64,000 bases of DNA from Coniochaeta sp. PMI_546 (taxonomy: Eukaryota > Ascomycota > Sordariomycetes > Coniochaetales > Coniochaetaceae): the NCBI GenBank assembly GCA_021432605.1, contig MU271144.1, forward strand, positions 3,406,606-3,470,605, read 5' to 3'. This document shows, in pieces, positions 12,698 to 22,723 of the stretch; within the stretch, counting starts at the first letter, position 1, and each line of letters starts with the position of its first letter. The position numbers and the translations under genes were made by a program. Below the pieces are notes generated by a model. That model saw only the letters and a list, made by a program, of their open reading frames with translations, did no database searches and had not been told where the DNA came from.

Positions 12698-14439
12698 CTA
12701 TGTCGCCTCCTTCTGCCTCCTCCCAGCGACCCTCCGCTTCACTACCTGGAGTATGGCAGCAGCCTGCTTCTGCCTCCACTCACAGTCTTCGGCGAATTCG
12801 CAGCTTCGACATTTGTAAGTCTCCTCGATCATAACGCCGTCGGGAGGCCGCTTCCCCTCCCACCACTCAAGGTCCCGCTGGAGGTAGAGGTCGAGAGCTC
12901 GTGGATCGACACGCATCAAGTTCGTGCCGAAGAGTATTCCGGCTTCCTCATCGTCCGGATCTTCTACCCCGTCGGCGTTTCGCTTGGCCCGTTTCCGGTA
13001 TTCAACATTAACCAGCGGGCCGAGGGAGTCTGCTCCATTCGGGAATGTGAGGCGCAGCTCAGTTTCTAGAAGCGGGATCAGTTGCCTGAGGGTCCCGTAC
13101 CGTATTAGATCCAGGTTCGAGGAGGCGGGCTCGTGGCTCGATGACGCTGGCTCGGACCGAGCGACTGCGTCGTCGACGTTATCTTCAAATATTTCGTCGT
13201 GTAAGCTCCCGATCTGGGCAACGAAGGTGTCGGAGAATGGCTCGTCCGGTTCAAGGCCGTAGCGACGCAGTACCCGTAGAAAGTCCAGCCGACTCGCAGC
13301 CATCTCGGAGAGGAGACGGTGGTAGAGAAAGAGTTGGATCATTGTTGGACGCAGAGCCGCGCCGGAAGGTATGTGACGCGAAGCGCGGGTCTTCACGTCG
13401 GTGATGAATACTTGCTTGTTCTGGGGCGTCGTGGAAGAATGAAAGAATGTGGTGATCTTCTGATCGCTCGAGTTCCCCTTGGACGGCTTCTGACTGCCCT
13501 GACTGCCCCTGACCTCCTCCATGGACTCTGGGTCCGGATTTTCGTAGCTCAGGTTGTCTATCACCCCGTTCACGAGATGGCCCTCTACGAAGCCCCATAC
13601 CTCGAGCTCCCTGGTCATGCCCTGGTCCCGCAAGGTGCGGAGACCTTGTATCAGATTCCAGAGCTTCAAGCCAAATGCGTCCTCCTTCTTCGCGATTTGT
13701 ATCGTGACCGTAGTATAGATCTCGTCTTCGAGGTTTTGATGTACCTTGGATCCACCCTTCATCGCCGACGTCCTGGTCTTCTTCCCTCCGGGGAGTTTTG
13801 TAAGGGTATAATAATATTGTAGCTCGCACCAAGCGCCGGCGACCAGGTCGGAGACAGAGAAAGGCTTCTTTGGGAAGCTGCGGAAGCGAATGAGAGGCGA
13901 CAGCCTCTGATGTCCTTGATCGAGGCTCGTGTCACTCTCAAGAGCTGAATTGTCGGGTTTTTCGAAGGCATTGGACAAGGCACGGCTCACTAAACGCTGA
14001 AGTCAGTCAGACCTGACCCACGACTGGAACCGCAGCTTATGGTTGGCTTACAGTCTGGATACCGTATGTCGCCGACCTGGACAGGTTGAGACATACGATG
14101 CTCTGCCTCAGCCACAAGGGCCGTAATCTCGTCGTCGGCGTCCGGAGACGGCTCGGCGCCGGAGGTAGCCAAGCTCGGTAGCAATGACGGTCCATTGTGA
14201 TGGGTGGCAAAGACAGCCGTCGGGTCTGATTTTGTAGCGAATGCAGCAGCGTAAGCTTGAGAATCGCCTGGCCCTGTATCTTGATTGGGAGCTTCGCATG
14301 AGTTTCTGGATGAAGCATCAGCGACAAGAGTTTCGAGCAAGTCTTCCTCCTCAGCCGTTAAATCAAAGCCGTAGTCGCTACCGGCATCTGTGTCGTTACT
14401 ATAAGAATAATTGTATTTGGAAGCTAACTTTGTAGCCAT
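12698..14439 (-). CDS. EXO5: Exonuclease V (EXO5/DEM1 family), Fe-S cluster single-strand DNA exonuclease
   Basis: Exons are 14439..14052 and 13989..12698 (559 aa); the 62-nt intron has GTAAGC, a CTGACTGAC branch region and a TTTAG acceptor. The PD-(D/E)XK nuclease core is visible: GSKVHQNLE with the active-site His, GVIDNLSYE with an acidic residue, and FITDVKTRAS with the D-x-K signature. The four cluster-binding cysteines are in the expected split arrangement: one in GAWCELQYYY, just before the nuclease core, and three in CRSCEFAEDC near the C-terminus. The N-terminal 130 residues are acidic and poorly conserved. Yeast and human relatives degrade single-stranded DNA in mitochondrial DNA maintenance (yeast) or at stalled nuclear forks (human). 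Which compartment applies here cannot be told. It is divergent from the F-box gene to its right. Confidence 0.88.
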
Positions 14440-15275
14440 CTCAGCAAGAGTGAAAGCGTTGATAATGTGAGGCGAGCATACTAGAGTACCAAAAGAAGTG
14501 CAGCGAGGTTGAAGTCATGGTTGAATGCAGTTTAGTATGTATCATAGCCGTTTATCGAGTCAAGTCAAGGCGACCTTTGCCCTTTAGGCAGCCTGCCCCG
14601 CGCTTCGACGCGTTGATTAACGTCTGAAGTATCGAGGAAATAGTGCGGGGTAGCTATGACGCGACAGGAGCTCACGTGAGCTTCAGTCTCGGTTAGAGGA
14701 CATGATCTTTCTATCTAAGGTAGGTCTACCATAAGTACGGAGACATAAAGTCTGCCCTTCGTGGTGTGTTTCAAACAATCATCCAAGTGTGGCCGTGGCG
14801 CGTATCACTTAACAGGTAAAGCTTCTTGAATTGACTCAGGCCGCTAGATTGTGTAACAATTTCTCCTACAAAGCTGTCCCTGGTCTTCCCTAAGGAGGAG
14901 TCAGGCGGCCAAAGTTTATTCTGATGCCTGGTGAGAGTATCCAACTCTGGTCCCAATGCGCTGAAAGGCTTCCGCGCAACTCCATTTCAGGGGTTGCCAA
15001 CCACCATGTCCGTAACGCCACCACCATCATTCAACCCTCCGCGCAAAGTTAACATCGTGTCTTTCGTGGCTTTTTTTCCCCTTCTTCTCAAGGCAACAGC
15101 GCAATAGAAGTACAGATGTCTTCCATGTCCCTTTTCCCTGAGTTGTGCTATCCTTCCTTTGGGTCGACAATATATCCATTGTTGGTATGATCCAGTAGAT
15201 TATCCGCAGTCGTCATCAACTACAACCACGACCGCAGCTATCTTTTGTTCTTCCTTCATAGCGGTCCAGGACGAG
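14440..15275. other. Intergenic region between divergent EXO5 and F-box genes
   Basis: No coding signal. It contains a TAAGGTAGGT motif at 14716-14725, one of the ACCTTACCT-type copies repeated through the window, and short pyrimidine runs near 15070-15090 that are typical of a leader. Confidence 0.5.
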
Positions 15276-15927
15276 ATGTCTTCTCTACTCCGCCGTCTCC
15301 TTCCGTCGTCCACAGGGATTCCAACTTCAACCAAGTCTAAGGACGCTGTGGCAGCGCACCCAGCTGGCTCTCACTCATCGCCTCGAGATGACCCAACCCG
15401 CCCACTCTCTCTCATGAACCTCCCGCCTGAGATACACCTCCTCATCAGCGACCAGCTCATCTACCCAGACGCCCTCTCTCTCCGCCACGTGAACCGCCAC
15501 TTCTACTACCTCGTCGACACGGGTGTCAAGCTCAAGATCGACTGGCTGGTCGAACGCCGGCGTCTGCACCTCGAGTGTCCGAACAACCAGCGGTGTGACC
15601 TAGGAAGTGACTTGAGATTTTGTCGGGGAAGTGTTAGGTTTGTTACCTGATCTTTCCTGCTTCTTCACCACGTATAGAGAGGAATTAGACTGATGTGGAA
15701 TGGATAGACTGCTTATGGAAAGGCGAAGAGAGCACATCGAGTGCGAGTCACGTCCTGGGTTGGGCTGTCTCATCTACGGCACTAGCACCTGTCCGCAGCG
15801 CAGGAAGCTGGGCTCGAGACTCAAGCGTTGGCTGCACATCCGACTTACCTTTGAGATGTGGTGGCTTCTATTGGCTCTTGTGCCGATTGTGCTGTGCTGG
15901 GTGTGGAAGGCTGAAGCACTCCTCTGA
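15276..15927 (+). CDS. Small F-box protein with C-terminal membrane helix
   Basis: Exons are 15276..15637 and 15708..15927 (193 aa), with a GTTTGT donor, a GACTGAT branch and a GATAG acceptor in phase 2. The first ATG of the frame gives MSSLLRRLLPSS. An F-box lies at about residues 45-85 (LMNLPPEIHLLISDQL, then LSLRHVNRHFYYLV). It is followed by two similar segments flanking the intron, WLVERRRLHLEC and LLMERRREHIEC. The last 25 residues form one hydrophobic helix (MWWLLLALVPIVLCWVW), implying tail anchoring in a membrane. F-box proteins recruit substrates to SCF ubiquitin ligases through Skp1; no substrate-binding repeats are present. The splice choice is the only one that keeps frame into the second exon. 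Confidence 0.65.
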
Positions 15928-16335
15928 CGAAGATGGTTCACTTACCTGGAAAACCTATTGTGGTGTACGCCTGGCGTAAGAGTGTGATGGAGGCTTCTGC
16001 TTACGGATGGGCTCACGCCATTGAGCAAGGTGAGCAAAGTCAGCCTGTTAATGTAGTGGTGGCAATTAATACTTGCCGAAGTCTGTCACTGGCACGGTTT
16101 GCTTCAACAACGTACTACAAGGAGGACTCGATCGCAGTACACACAGTATCGAGGAGAAGTTTGAAATCATTATGCCAGTCTGTCTAGACTCTCCAACCAA
16201 AGGATGCCATATTCCCGTCTATCCACTGCGCCCAATGAAATACCCTGTGATTTACCAACATCCTCTTATAGGTCGTTCATATCCTACGCAAACTCTAAAA
16301 AGGAGAAATGACTCATAAGTACCGTACCAGGTCTC
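15928..16335. other. Short intergenic region, nothing seen
   Basis: Shared 3' flank of the F-box gene (+) and the SNF2-like gene (-); only short frames without support. Confidence 0.5.
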
Positions 16336-19300
16336 CTACTCACCCTTCTCCATCTCAACCTTGAACTCATCCCCCATATCGAACGGATCGCTAGCGACCC
16401 GCCTGTTCGCCTGCCGAGCAATGATAAGCCTATCAGCAGGATTGTCGTCCGTGAGATACAACCAATGATGCAAGCGCAACATGTTACCCTCACGGTTCGT
16501 ACGAGCAAAGGCCTGTAGCTCATAGTCCTTCGTGCGCAGCGGACCGGTCAAGACCTGGTAGTTAGCAGTCTGCAGGTTCAGTCCCGTTCCACCTACCTCG
16601 TACGGCGTGACCAGAATCTTCGCGGACCCGGGCGTCAGGGCCTGGAAGTCGTTGGTCATGCGCTGCTTCTCGGACGCTAGGAGATCGGCGTGCAGGAGGA
16701 CGATCTTGGCGCCCTTGATGGGGGCGAGCCGCTCTTTGAGACCGAGGTACATGAAGACAGCCTCTCCGAGGGTGGGCGTGACGATGACCAGCTTCTTCAT
16801 CTGGCGGTTGTTGCGAAGCTTCTTGCCGGAGCCGTCGTCGCTCTTGGGCCGGGACTGGTGGTCTTCTTCCATCCGGAGGAAGATGAGGACAACCTCCTCG
16901 AGCTTGGTGCTGCCGGCGACGATAGCGTCGGTGAGGTCTGTGAACTCTTTTACATTAGTCACGTCTCCTTTGGCTTTCTTGATCAAACCCCTCAAGCTGG
17001 TCAGATCGAATCTGATCTTGTCTTGGAGGATAATGCGGGCCGCGCCGGGGAATGTCGAGGCAACCTGGAGAGGGGTCAGTTCAACGTAAGTTTGAAGAGA
17101 TCTCACGACCTGCTCATAGCTGTCAGACTGAGTGATGCCACGGATCTTGTCCTTGACTTGGTTGGCAAGAGTCTGTACGTCTTCGAGGTACTCAGCAGGA
17201 GTCGTAAAGGTCTTCTTGACAGGCTTCATCTCCTTCACGTTGGTTATCCGCTTGCCGAAGAAACGCGAATCCATCGTATGCCGAATGATCAGACCTTCAA
17301 AGAACTGACGAGCCCGCTCCTCGAATGCTTCAACAGCGGCTTCAGAGCCCTTATCGGCCGAGACGGCCTCGAAATAGGCATTCTCAAGCTCCTTGGCGCA
17401 GTCGACGCGGCTGTTGTAGTACCGATGAGCGGGCTGCGTCCACGGCGGGCGCTGGAGAATGGCGATAGTAGACTCGAGATCGGTGAAGCTGCTCTTTGGC
17501 ATGATTGTTCCAGAGACCGACCAGAACTCGGTATTGTAGCGCATGATACGCTTGTGTTCCTGGGCTAACTCGACGACGGGAGTTGTCGCAGCGCGGACTT
17601 TGTGGAACTCATCCACCATCATACAGCCCACCGGAAGACCGTAGACCGACATGCGTTCTTTCTTGCTGGCAACAGTGACCATGACGGGGACCTGGAACTG
17701 CTCCCTCAGCTTTTCGATCTGGTGGGTTGTTATGATGATGAAGCGCTCGGGTTGCTTGCCCGGCTCCGTGTCGATGGTGTAGGTGTAGTCCATATCCATC
17801 ACCTGCGGCTTATAGCCCTTGGGGAAGCCATCCTGACGAGGCGTAACCTTTAGCTGGAAACGCTTCTCGAAGTTCGGAGGGCAAGCTAACTCCCGCACGG
17901 ATGTCGTGTGGATGAGGCACGGCTCGAAGAACTTCCGGTTCATGAGAGAATTGGCGAATACTGACTTCCATTCCTCTATGACGCCCTGGGGCGCAAGGAT
18001 CAGCGACACGCCTCTAGACATGGTGTCTCCAATATCGCGCGTGATTCCGTCCGCATGTGCGTAGCACAGTATACCTTGCGGGTCGCCGCAGGGGCATACC
18101 TCGTTCTTTCTAGCGTCGGGCGGTAAATGCCTGAACTCCCGCGACCTGGACCCCTTACCCTTGCTCGACTCGTACTCCCGCGTCTCCCACTCTTTCTTGA
18201 CCTCGGCCATGTTGTAGGCCACCAGAGCTCGGAAGAGTACAGCCGCTATGCATGTGTGCGTCTTGCCGGTGCCAGGAACATCGGCAAGAACACCACCGAA
18301 GATGCCTCGCGACCCTCGGCAGTGCAGCATCGCAAGAGCTGCCTCGTACTGCCTCGGCGTCAAATAGATGTTGGTGTAAGGAATCGGCACAGACCGGATG
18401 ATCGGATTTTTGTGCTTATCAGCCTCCAAGGCCAAGAACGAGCACATTGCCCGCCACTCCTCGTCGGTAGGAGTGCCGGCCACTGGAAGAATCGAGTCGA
18501 GATCACCGTCCATGACGTCCGTACCTTTCTTGGCGTCGGTATCGATGGACTCGAGCACTCCGGGTTCATCCGCAGGCTCTGCTTGGGGCGGCGAATGGGG
18601 TTTAAATCCGAGGGAAAGTCTCGCGGGTAACTTGGCCGGATCGACATATTGAGCGGTAGCCATCTGCCTGAGTTCTTCGTCCTCAGAGGTCTCGCCATAG
18701 GGGTACTCGGCAAAGGCGGAGGTGCCGGGCGTATCCTCAGCGCCGCTCGACTGGCTCGTGTCCTGCAGATACTCTGGCGAGTAGGAAGCCCGCGGCGTCT
18801 GATTCTTATCGTCAGAAGGTGACATTCTCTGAGGCTGCCGAAGCTTCGAAAACCTCTTCTTGGTCTCAGGATCGTCAATCTCAACAAGGAACCATATCAT
18901 GTGATGGCTCCAGGGGTCTTTCTTCAGATACCACTCGTTGAGATATACCAAGGCGTCTAAAAGCGCCGGATCATCAACTATGCGTATGGCCGGGGCGCTC
19001 TGGTCCAAGACCATCCAAAGGGTCCAGGTCACATCACCAAGGCCAAGTCGGGTATGGATGGTCTCACGGAAGAGGTCGGGGAGAAAATTATAAGGGTGAT
19101 AGAACTCATCGGCGCTCGGCTTCGCGTCCTCCGATACATACCGCTGGAAGGGGAAGAATTGCGCCAAGTGGCCCAGGAAGTATCGTCGACCCTCTTCACG
19201 GTCGATGAGAATCACTTTGAAGAAGACTTTTCCAAGGTTATATGGCCTGCCAGGAGGTAGCTCGAGCGAGGGTGGATAGTTGAGCAGGAATTCCATGCTG

Positions 19301-19563
19301 GCTCGGGAGACGGGGGGTCCGACCCAAGACTTCTGGGCCTCATCGAGGTCCAACTCGTCCTGGGGTTCCCTTTCGGTGGGCTCGGTGTAAGACATGGTGC
19401 AGTAGTCAGGGTTGCTTATCTCGGAGAGGGGCCGTGGCATCTTCTTGCAGGTCGGAACGTGTGTTGATGTGCGTCTATGAGCAGTAATGAAGTTTGGCGT
19501 CGCAAGATGAGAGTTGTAGTATGTAGTATCCAAAGGATGATGGAGATGAAAACGAGAAGCCAT
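16336..19563 (-). CDS. Divergent SNF2-family ATPase/helicase-like protein
   Basis: An uninterrupted frame of 1075 aa begins at the first ATG (19563). A fungal-type N-terminal region of about 380 residues has no known domain. The ATPase core starts near residue 395 with YLTPRQYEAA. Motif I is DVPGTGKTHTC (about residue 430) and motif II is MMVDEFHKVRA (about 650), with DEFH in place of the usual DEAH. Then comes VSGTIMPKSSF, resembling motif III. The C-terminal RecA lobe shows LVTPYEVGGTGLNLQTAN (motif V) and QAFARTNREGN, where a normal SNF2 motif VI reads Q-x-x-x-R-x-x-R-x-G-Q. A CPCGDPQGILC cysteine cluster lies inside the first lobe. SNF2 enzymes translocate on double-stranded DNA to remodel chromatin or repair complexes. 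This is an orphan type known to me only from filamentous fungi; target unknown. Confidence 0.75.
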   Translation of the reverse strand: MASRFHLHHPLDTTYYNSHLATPNFITAHRRTSTHVPTCKKMPRPLSEISNPDYCTMSYTEPTEREPQDELDLDEAQKSWVGPPVSRASMEFLLNYPPSLELPPGRPYNLGKVFFKVILIDREEGRRYFLGHLAQFFPFQRYVSEDAKPSADEFYHPYNFLPDLFRETIHTRLGLGDVTWTLWMVLDQSAPAIRIVDDPALLDALVYLNEWYLKKDPWSHHMIWFLVEIDDPETKKRFSKLRQPQRMSPSDDKNQTPRASYSPEYLQDTSQSSGAEDTPGTSAFAEYPYGETSEDEELRQMATAQYVDPAKLPARLSLGFKPHSPPQAEPADEPGVLESIDTDAKKGTDVMDGDLDSILPVAGTPTDEEWRAMCSFLALEADKHKNPIIRSVPIPYTNIYLTPRQYEAALAMLHCRGSRGIFGGVLADVPGTGKTHTCIAAVLFRALVAYNMAEVKKEWETREYESSKGKGSRSREFRHLPPDARKNEVCPCGDPQGILCYAHADGITRDIGDTMSRGVSLILAPQGVIEEWKSVFANSLMNRKFFEPCLIHTTSVRELACPPNFEKRFQLKVTPRQDGFPKGYKPQVMDMDYTYTIDTEPGKQPERFIIITTHQIEKLREQFQVPVMVTVASKKERMSVYGLPVGCMMVDEFHKVRAATTPVVELAQEHKRIMRYNTEFWSVSGTIMPKSSFTDLESTIAILQRPPWTQPAHRYYNSRVDCAKELENAYFEAVSADKGSEAAVEAFEERARQFFEGLIIRHTMDSRFFGKRITNVKEMKPVKKTFTTPAEYLEDVQTLANQVKDKIRGITQSDSYEQVVRSLQTYVELTPLQVASTFPGAARIILQDKIRFDLTSLRGLIKKAKGDVTNVKEFTDLTDAIVAGSTKLEEVVLIFLRMEEDHQSRPKSDDGSGKKLRNNRQMKKLVIVTPTLGEAVFMYLGLKERLAPIKGAKIVLLHADLLASEKQRMTNDFQALTPGSAKILVTPYEVGGTGLNLQTANYQVLTGPLRTKDYELQAFARTNREGNMLRLHHWLYLTDDNPADRLIIARQANRRVASDPFDMGDEFKVEMEKGE

Positions 19564-20161
19564 GGCAGCGATGGTCAGCTCTGTTATACGAATTCTCACG
19601 TCTTCCGGTAAAGAACCTCTATCAGGCTCAGCTACTTTGTCGGCGATTGCTTGCAGCCATCCTTTGTACGAGACAAAGCCCCTCTGAGAGACAATGTCTT
19701 TCTCCAGAAGATCACGCTAATCAGAGTCCACGGTGAATGAATGTGTACACTAGGCAAGGATAACACGACTCTTCGACTGACCTGTCCCGGTTGTCATTTG
19801 AGTCGTCTTGGGCCGAGGGTTTGACATACTTAGGGTTATATGCACTTGTCAACATCTCGACAGTTACACTTCGACAGCAAGGGTCGCAGCCCATGACGAT
19901 AAGGAATCGTTTAATAACGCCGCACGGCACAACCTAATGTTAGAGGAGAAGGGAGGAGAGGATAGCTTGATCGATCCCTACATCTTCGGCCTTTGATAAT
20001 CGGACACGCCAAGCAGACAGCACTTGCCAACATACTGAACTTGGAAGCGGAACAAAAAAAAGCCAGGAATATCAACACTGCTGGACATCACCACCACGGG
20101 CAGGGCCAAAAAAAGGCAAAAGGCATGGTCCAACCCATCCTGACACTTTCTCTGTGTTTTT
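19564..20161. other. Intergenic region between SNF2-like gene and tRNA-Arg
   Basis: No gene seen. A run of seven A residues at 20108-20114 reads as T7 on the minus strand and is the likely Pol III terminator of the tRNA. Confidence 0.5.
20108..20114 (-). terminator. Pol III terminator of tRNA-Arg
   Basis: Seven T residues on the minus strand, 48 nt downstream of the mature 3' end; the first T run of useful length in that direction. Confidence 0.45.
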
Positions 20162-20234
20162 TGATCTACGCAGGGATCGAACCTGCAATCTTTCGGTTCG
20201 AAGCCGAACGCCTTAGCCATTGGGCCAGTAGACC
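20162..20234 (-). tRNA. tRNA-Arg (anticodon TCG)
   Basis: A 73-nt intronless tRNA. The acceptor GGTCTAC pairs with GTAGATC, the anticodon stem TTCGG/CCGAA encloses CTTCGAA (anticodon TCG, reading CGA), and the T arm GCAGG/CCTGC holds TTCGATC. The internal B box GGTTCGATCC is perfect. The D stem has three good pairs. Confidence 0.9.
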
Positions 20235-21117
20235 ATATGAGAGTCGATGTTCAAAGTGGATGCTTTGACAGGGGATGAAACTTTTGGTGCGTATTGCGCT
20301 ATATACGCTCGAGTTTTGCTAGCTTGGGTGGATTGAAATTTTGTGCGCGCGTTCAATGATCTGATGGAGACGGAATTGACGAAATTCAGCTCTCAAAATA
20401 GCGGTGACGTACAAAGTGGAGTGGAAAATGAGCAAGGTATCCATAATGGTGTCTTGACCGGTACCTACCTTACCTTACCTAGGTCCAAGTCCTTCAGCTT
20501 CAGTCACTTGCTCTCTGCTGCAGTAAACACCCATTGAAATGCAATATATCAGGGTTTTGGCATGGGATGAAGTTCTAGTCTTCGGAGTAATAGCGTTCTG
20601 TGTTATCTAGCCAAGCCGATGTTTGGCGAATCAGGCGGCTCGAGACGGGACAGACAACAACACCAGAGAGAGTGGTCGATATCAGCCTGTATATTGTCTA
20701 CATTGCGGCTGCAAAGTCCCCGTAAAGTGTTGGGCTTTCACCATTGGCTGTCAATACTCCGTCAATCAACTTGTTCTGGCTGCCATCAAGAACAATGCAG
20801 CAATCTGGAGAGCTCCTAGATTACTGCCTGTTATATCATCGGATAAGACCCGTCCAGCCCGACAGATCGGTCGAGTAGACAACAAGCATGCCAGGGGCTC
20901 AGAAATGCCAAGCCCGGCCTCGAAATAGACGTGGGCTCTGACTTGGGACGATATTGTATGTATGGCCGTAATGAGCGTCATGCCTCTCGGCCGTGCGAAG
21001 GGTGGGTGGTAGCCGAACGCAAGCAGAGACTGCGTCAACCCGGAGTCCGGATCCATGGCAATATCGAGTTCAGTGCTGATAAGGTCATTGAAGAAATGAT
21101 TCCGCACAGGACCAAGC
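20235..21117. other. Intergenic, no supported gene
   Basis: Overlapping frames of about 100 codons on both strands (20619-21107) lack an ATG start in the more protein-like frames and have no motif. A tandem ACCTACCTTACCTTACCTAGG tract, cut here to its core ACCTTACCTTACCT-type repeat, lies at 20463-20481. Confidence 0.45.
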
Positions 21118-21123
21118 TATAAG
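21118..21123 (+). promoter_or_regulatory. TATA box of the CBM1 gene
   Basis: TATAAG lies 82-87 nt upstream of the ATG at 21205. Confidence 0.4.
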
Positions 21124-21204
21124 TAGCCATTCCTCCCTGGTTCTGTCGAGCCCTGGACCCGGTGCCTAGCAGTCGAGCTTTGTTTCAGGACTATCTCAGC
21201 CATC

Positions 21205-22338
21205 ATGACGGCACTAACGAAGATACTTCTTCTGGCTGGCTGCGCCGCGGCCCAAACAAGGGTACAGAGCCAATGGGGTCAATGTAAGTTGACACGATCG
21301 GGTTTCGATACCAAGCAACAGGTCACTGACTGCTGAGCATAGGTGCCGGTTCAAGCTATGCAGGTCCAACTGCCTGTCCAAAGAACTTTTACTGCTCGTT
21401 CGGAAAGTACGTTGCTACGATCGTATCTATCCCAGCAGAACTAGAGATGAGAGATGGTGAAGGAGCATAGAGCTAACCCGAACTCAAAGCCCATGGTACT
21501 CCCAGTGCCTCCCCGGCACAGCTGACGACCCCTTGCCCGGAGGCGGGGACTCGCCTCTAGAAACCAGCACACTCCAGACCATCGTGACGGTCAACGGGCC
21601 CCAGCCAACAGTCGTAACAACATACATCACCTATCTGACGCCTCCGCCGAGCCAAGGTCCCGCAACCGTGACCGTGATCAACGGACAAACATACACTCTC
21701 ATCCCAGACGAACCGTACACCCCCGAAGCCCAAATGCCAGCCTCAAAGCGCGCCGTCGAGGCTCAAGCCCAGGCCCAAGCCGCCATCCCGCAAACGGCCC
21801 AGGCCCCTTCACCCACAACCCTAGTCAAGGGACAATACTGGATCCGCGCAGTCGCCTCGCCCAATTTCCACAAATACCTGCAGACCAAGCCCGCCAACGA
21901 GCCCGGCGTCGCGATCCTGGGGTCGTCCAAGACGGCAGGCCAGTTCAGCGTCGTGTCGGGCCAGCTGGTCGAGTACACGGGCGCCGGCACCCCGCCGCTG
22001 TATCTCAACGTCGAGAAGCCGGCCGACTTCACGCAGCGCGCGCTCAAGACGTGGTTCAACACGACGCAGAACGCGTTCGGGACGTTTGTATTCCAGGGCG
22101 ACGCGCTGACCTGGAGCGCGGCCGAGGTCAAGAGGCAGAATCTGGCGGCGTGGCTGGTGTGTAAGGATCAGGCGCTGTTCATCAATACGGGGGCTTATGC
22201 GTACCAGACGCCTGCTGGGTGTGCGGATCAAACGGTGAGTTTTGTTGCTCATTTGTTTGTTTGTTTGTTATGAGCGGTGACGAGGATGCTAATGTGTCGC
22301 AGATCCATTACTATAATGACGCTACTGCGAATGACTGA
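21205..22338 (+). CDS. Secreted protein with N-terminal CBM1 cellulose-binding domain and unknown C-terminal domain
   Basis: Exons are 21205..21283, 21343..21406, 21490..22234 and 22303..22338 (307 aa); phases agree, and two introns interrupt the CBM1 itself. A signal peptide (MTALTKILLLAGCAAAQ) is followed at once by the CBM1: WGQCAGSSYAGPTAC, then YCSFGNPWYSQCLPG, with the four half-cystines and the aromatic residues that stack on cellulose. A Ser/Thr/Pro-rich linker (about residues 75-150) contains YTLIP repeats. The C-terminal 150 residues (QYWIRAVASPNFHKYLQTK through LFINTGAYAYQT) form a compact beta-rich domain I cannot assign; its tail has a Cys pair. No glycosidase motif is visible. 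It probably acts on or near plant cell walls. The last exon encodes only 11 residues. Confidence 0.78.
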
Positions 22339-22723
22339 TGCCTCATGGCAGTGCTGGCTGAGTCTTGCTCAATCAGAAAGGCGCGGCGGCGGGTTAATGC
22401 TGGGCTAGGTGTAGCCATAGAGGAGAGATGGGTAGTTGGGGCTCGGAGTAGCAATCATGTAGTCAACAATAATATCCTTCTCATCGAGGATCAAGTTTCG
22501 AATATTCACATTGCTCAGATGGTGTTGATCGGCAGCAATGGTATTTCCTAGATGCTGAAAGGTGCAAGCATTATTGACTCGTCCATCAAGTCTATGGAAT
22601 ACATCAACTCCTCCGCACAACACAAACCTAGCGCCGAAGTCGCGCATGCTCGACCTCACCTTTTTTCATACAGTGCTTGAACAGCGATATCCCGTAGTGC
22701 ATCCATTCCGAGACCAGCGACCT
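22339..22723. other. Convergent 3' intergenic region
   Basis: Lies between the ends of the CBM1 gene (+) and ALG9 (-); only short unsupported frames. Confidence 0.5.

Noticed and set aside
13251-13832. Frames of about 170-190 codons on both strands inside EXO5
   Set aside because: They overlap the conserved nuclease domain in the wrong frame or strand.
20619-21107. Overlapping frames of about 100 codons near tRNA-Arg
   Set aside because: The better-looking ones have no ATG, no motif and lie opposite each other.
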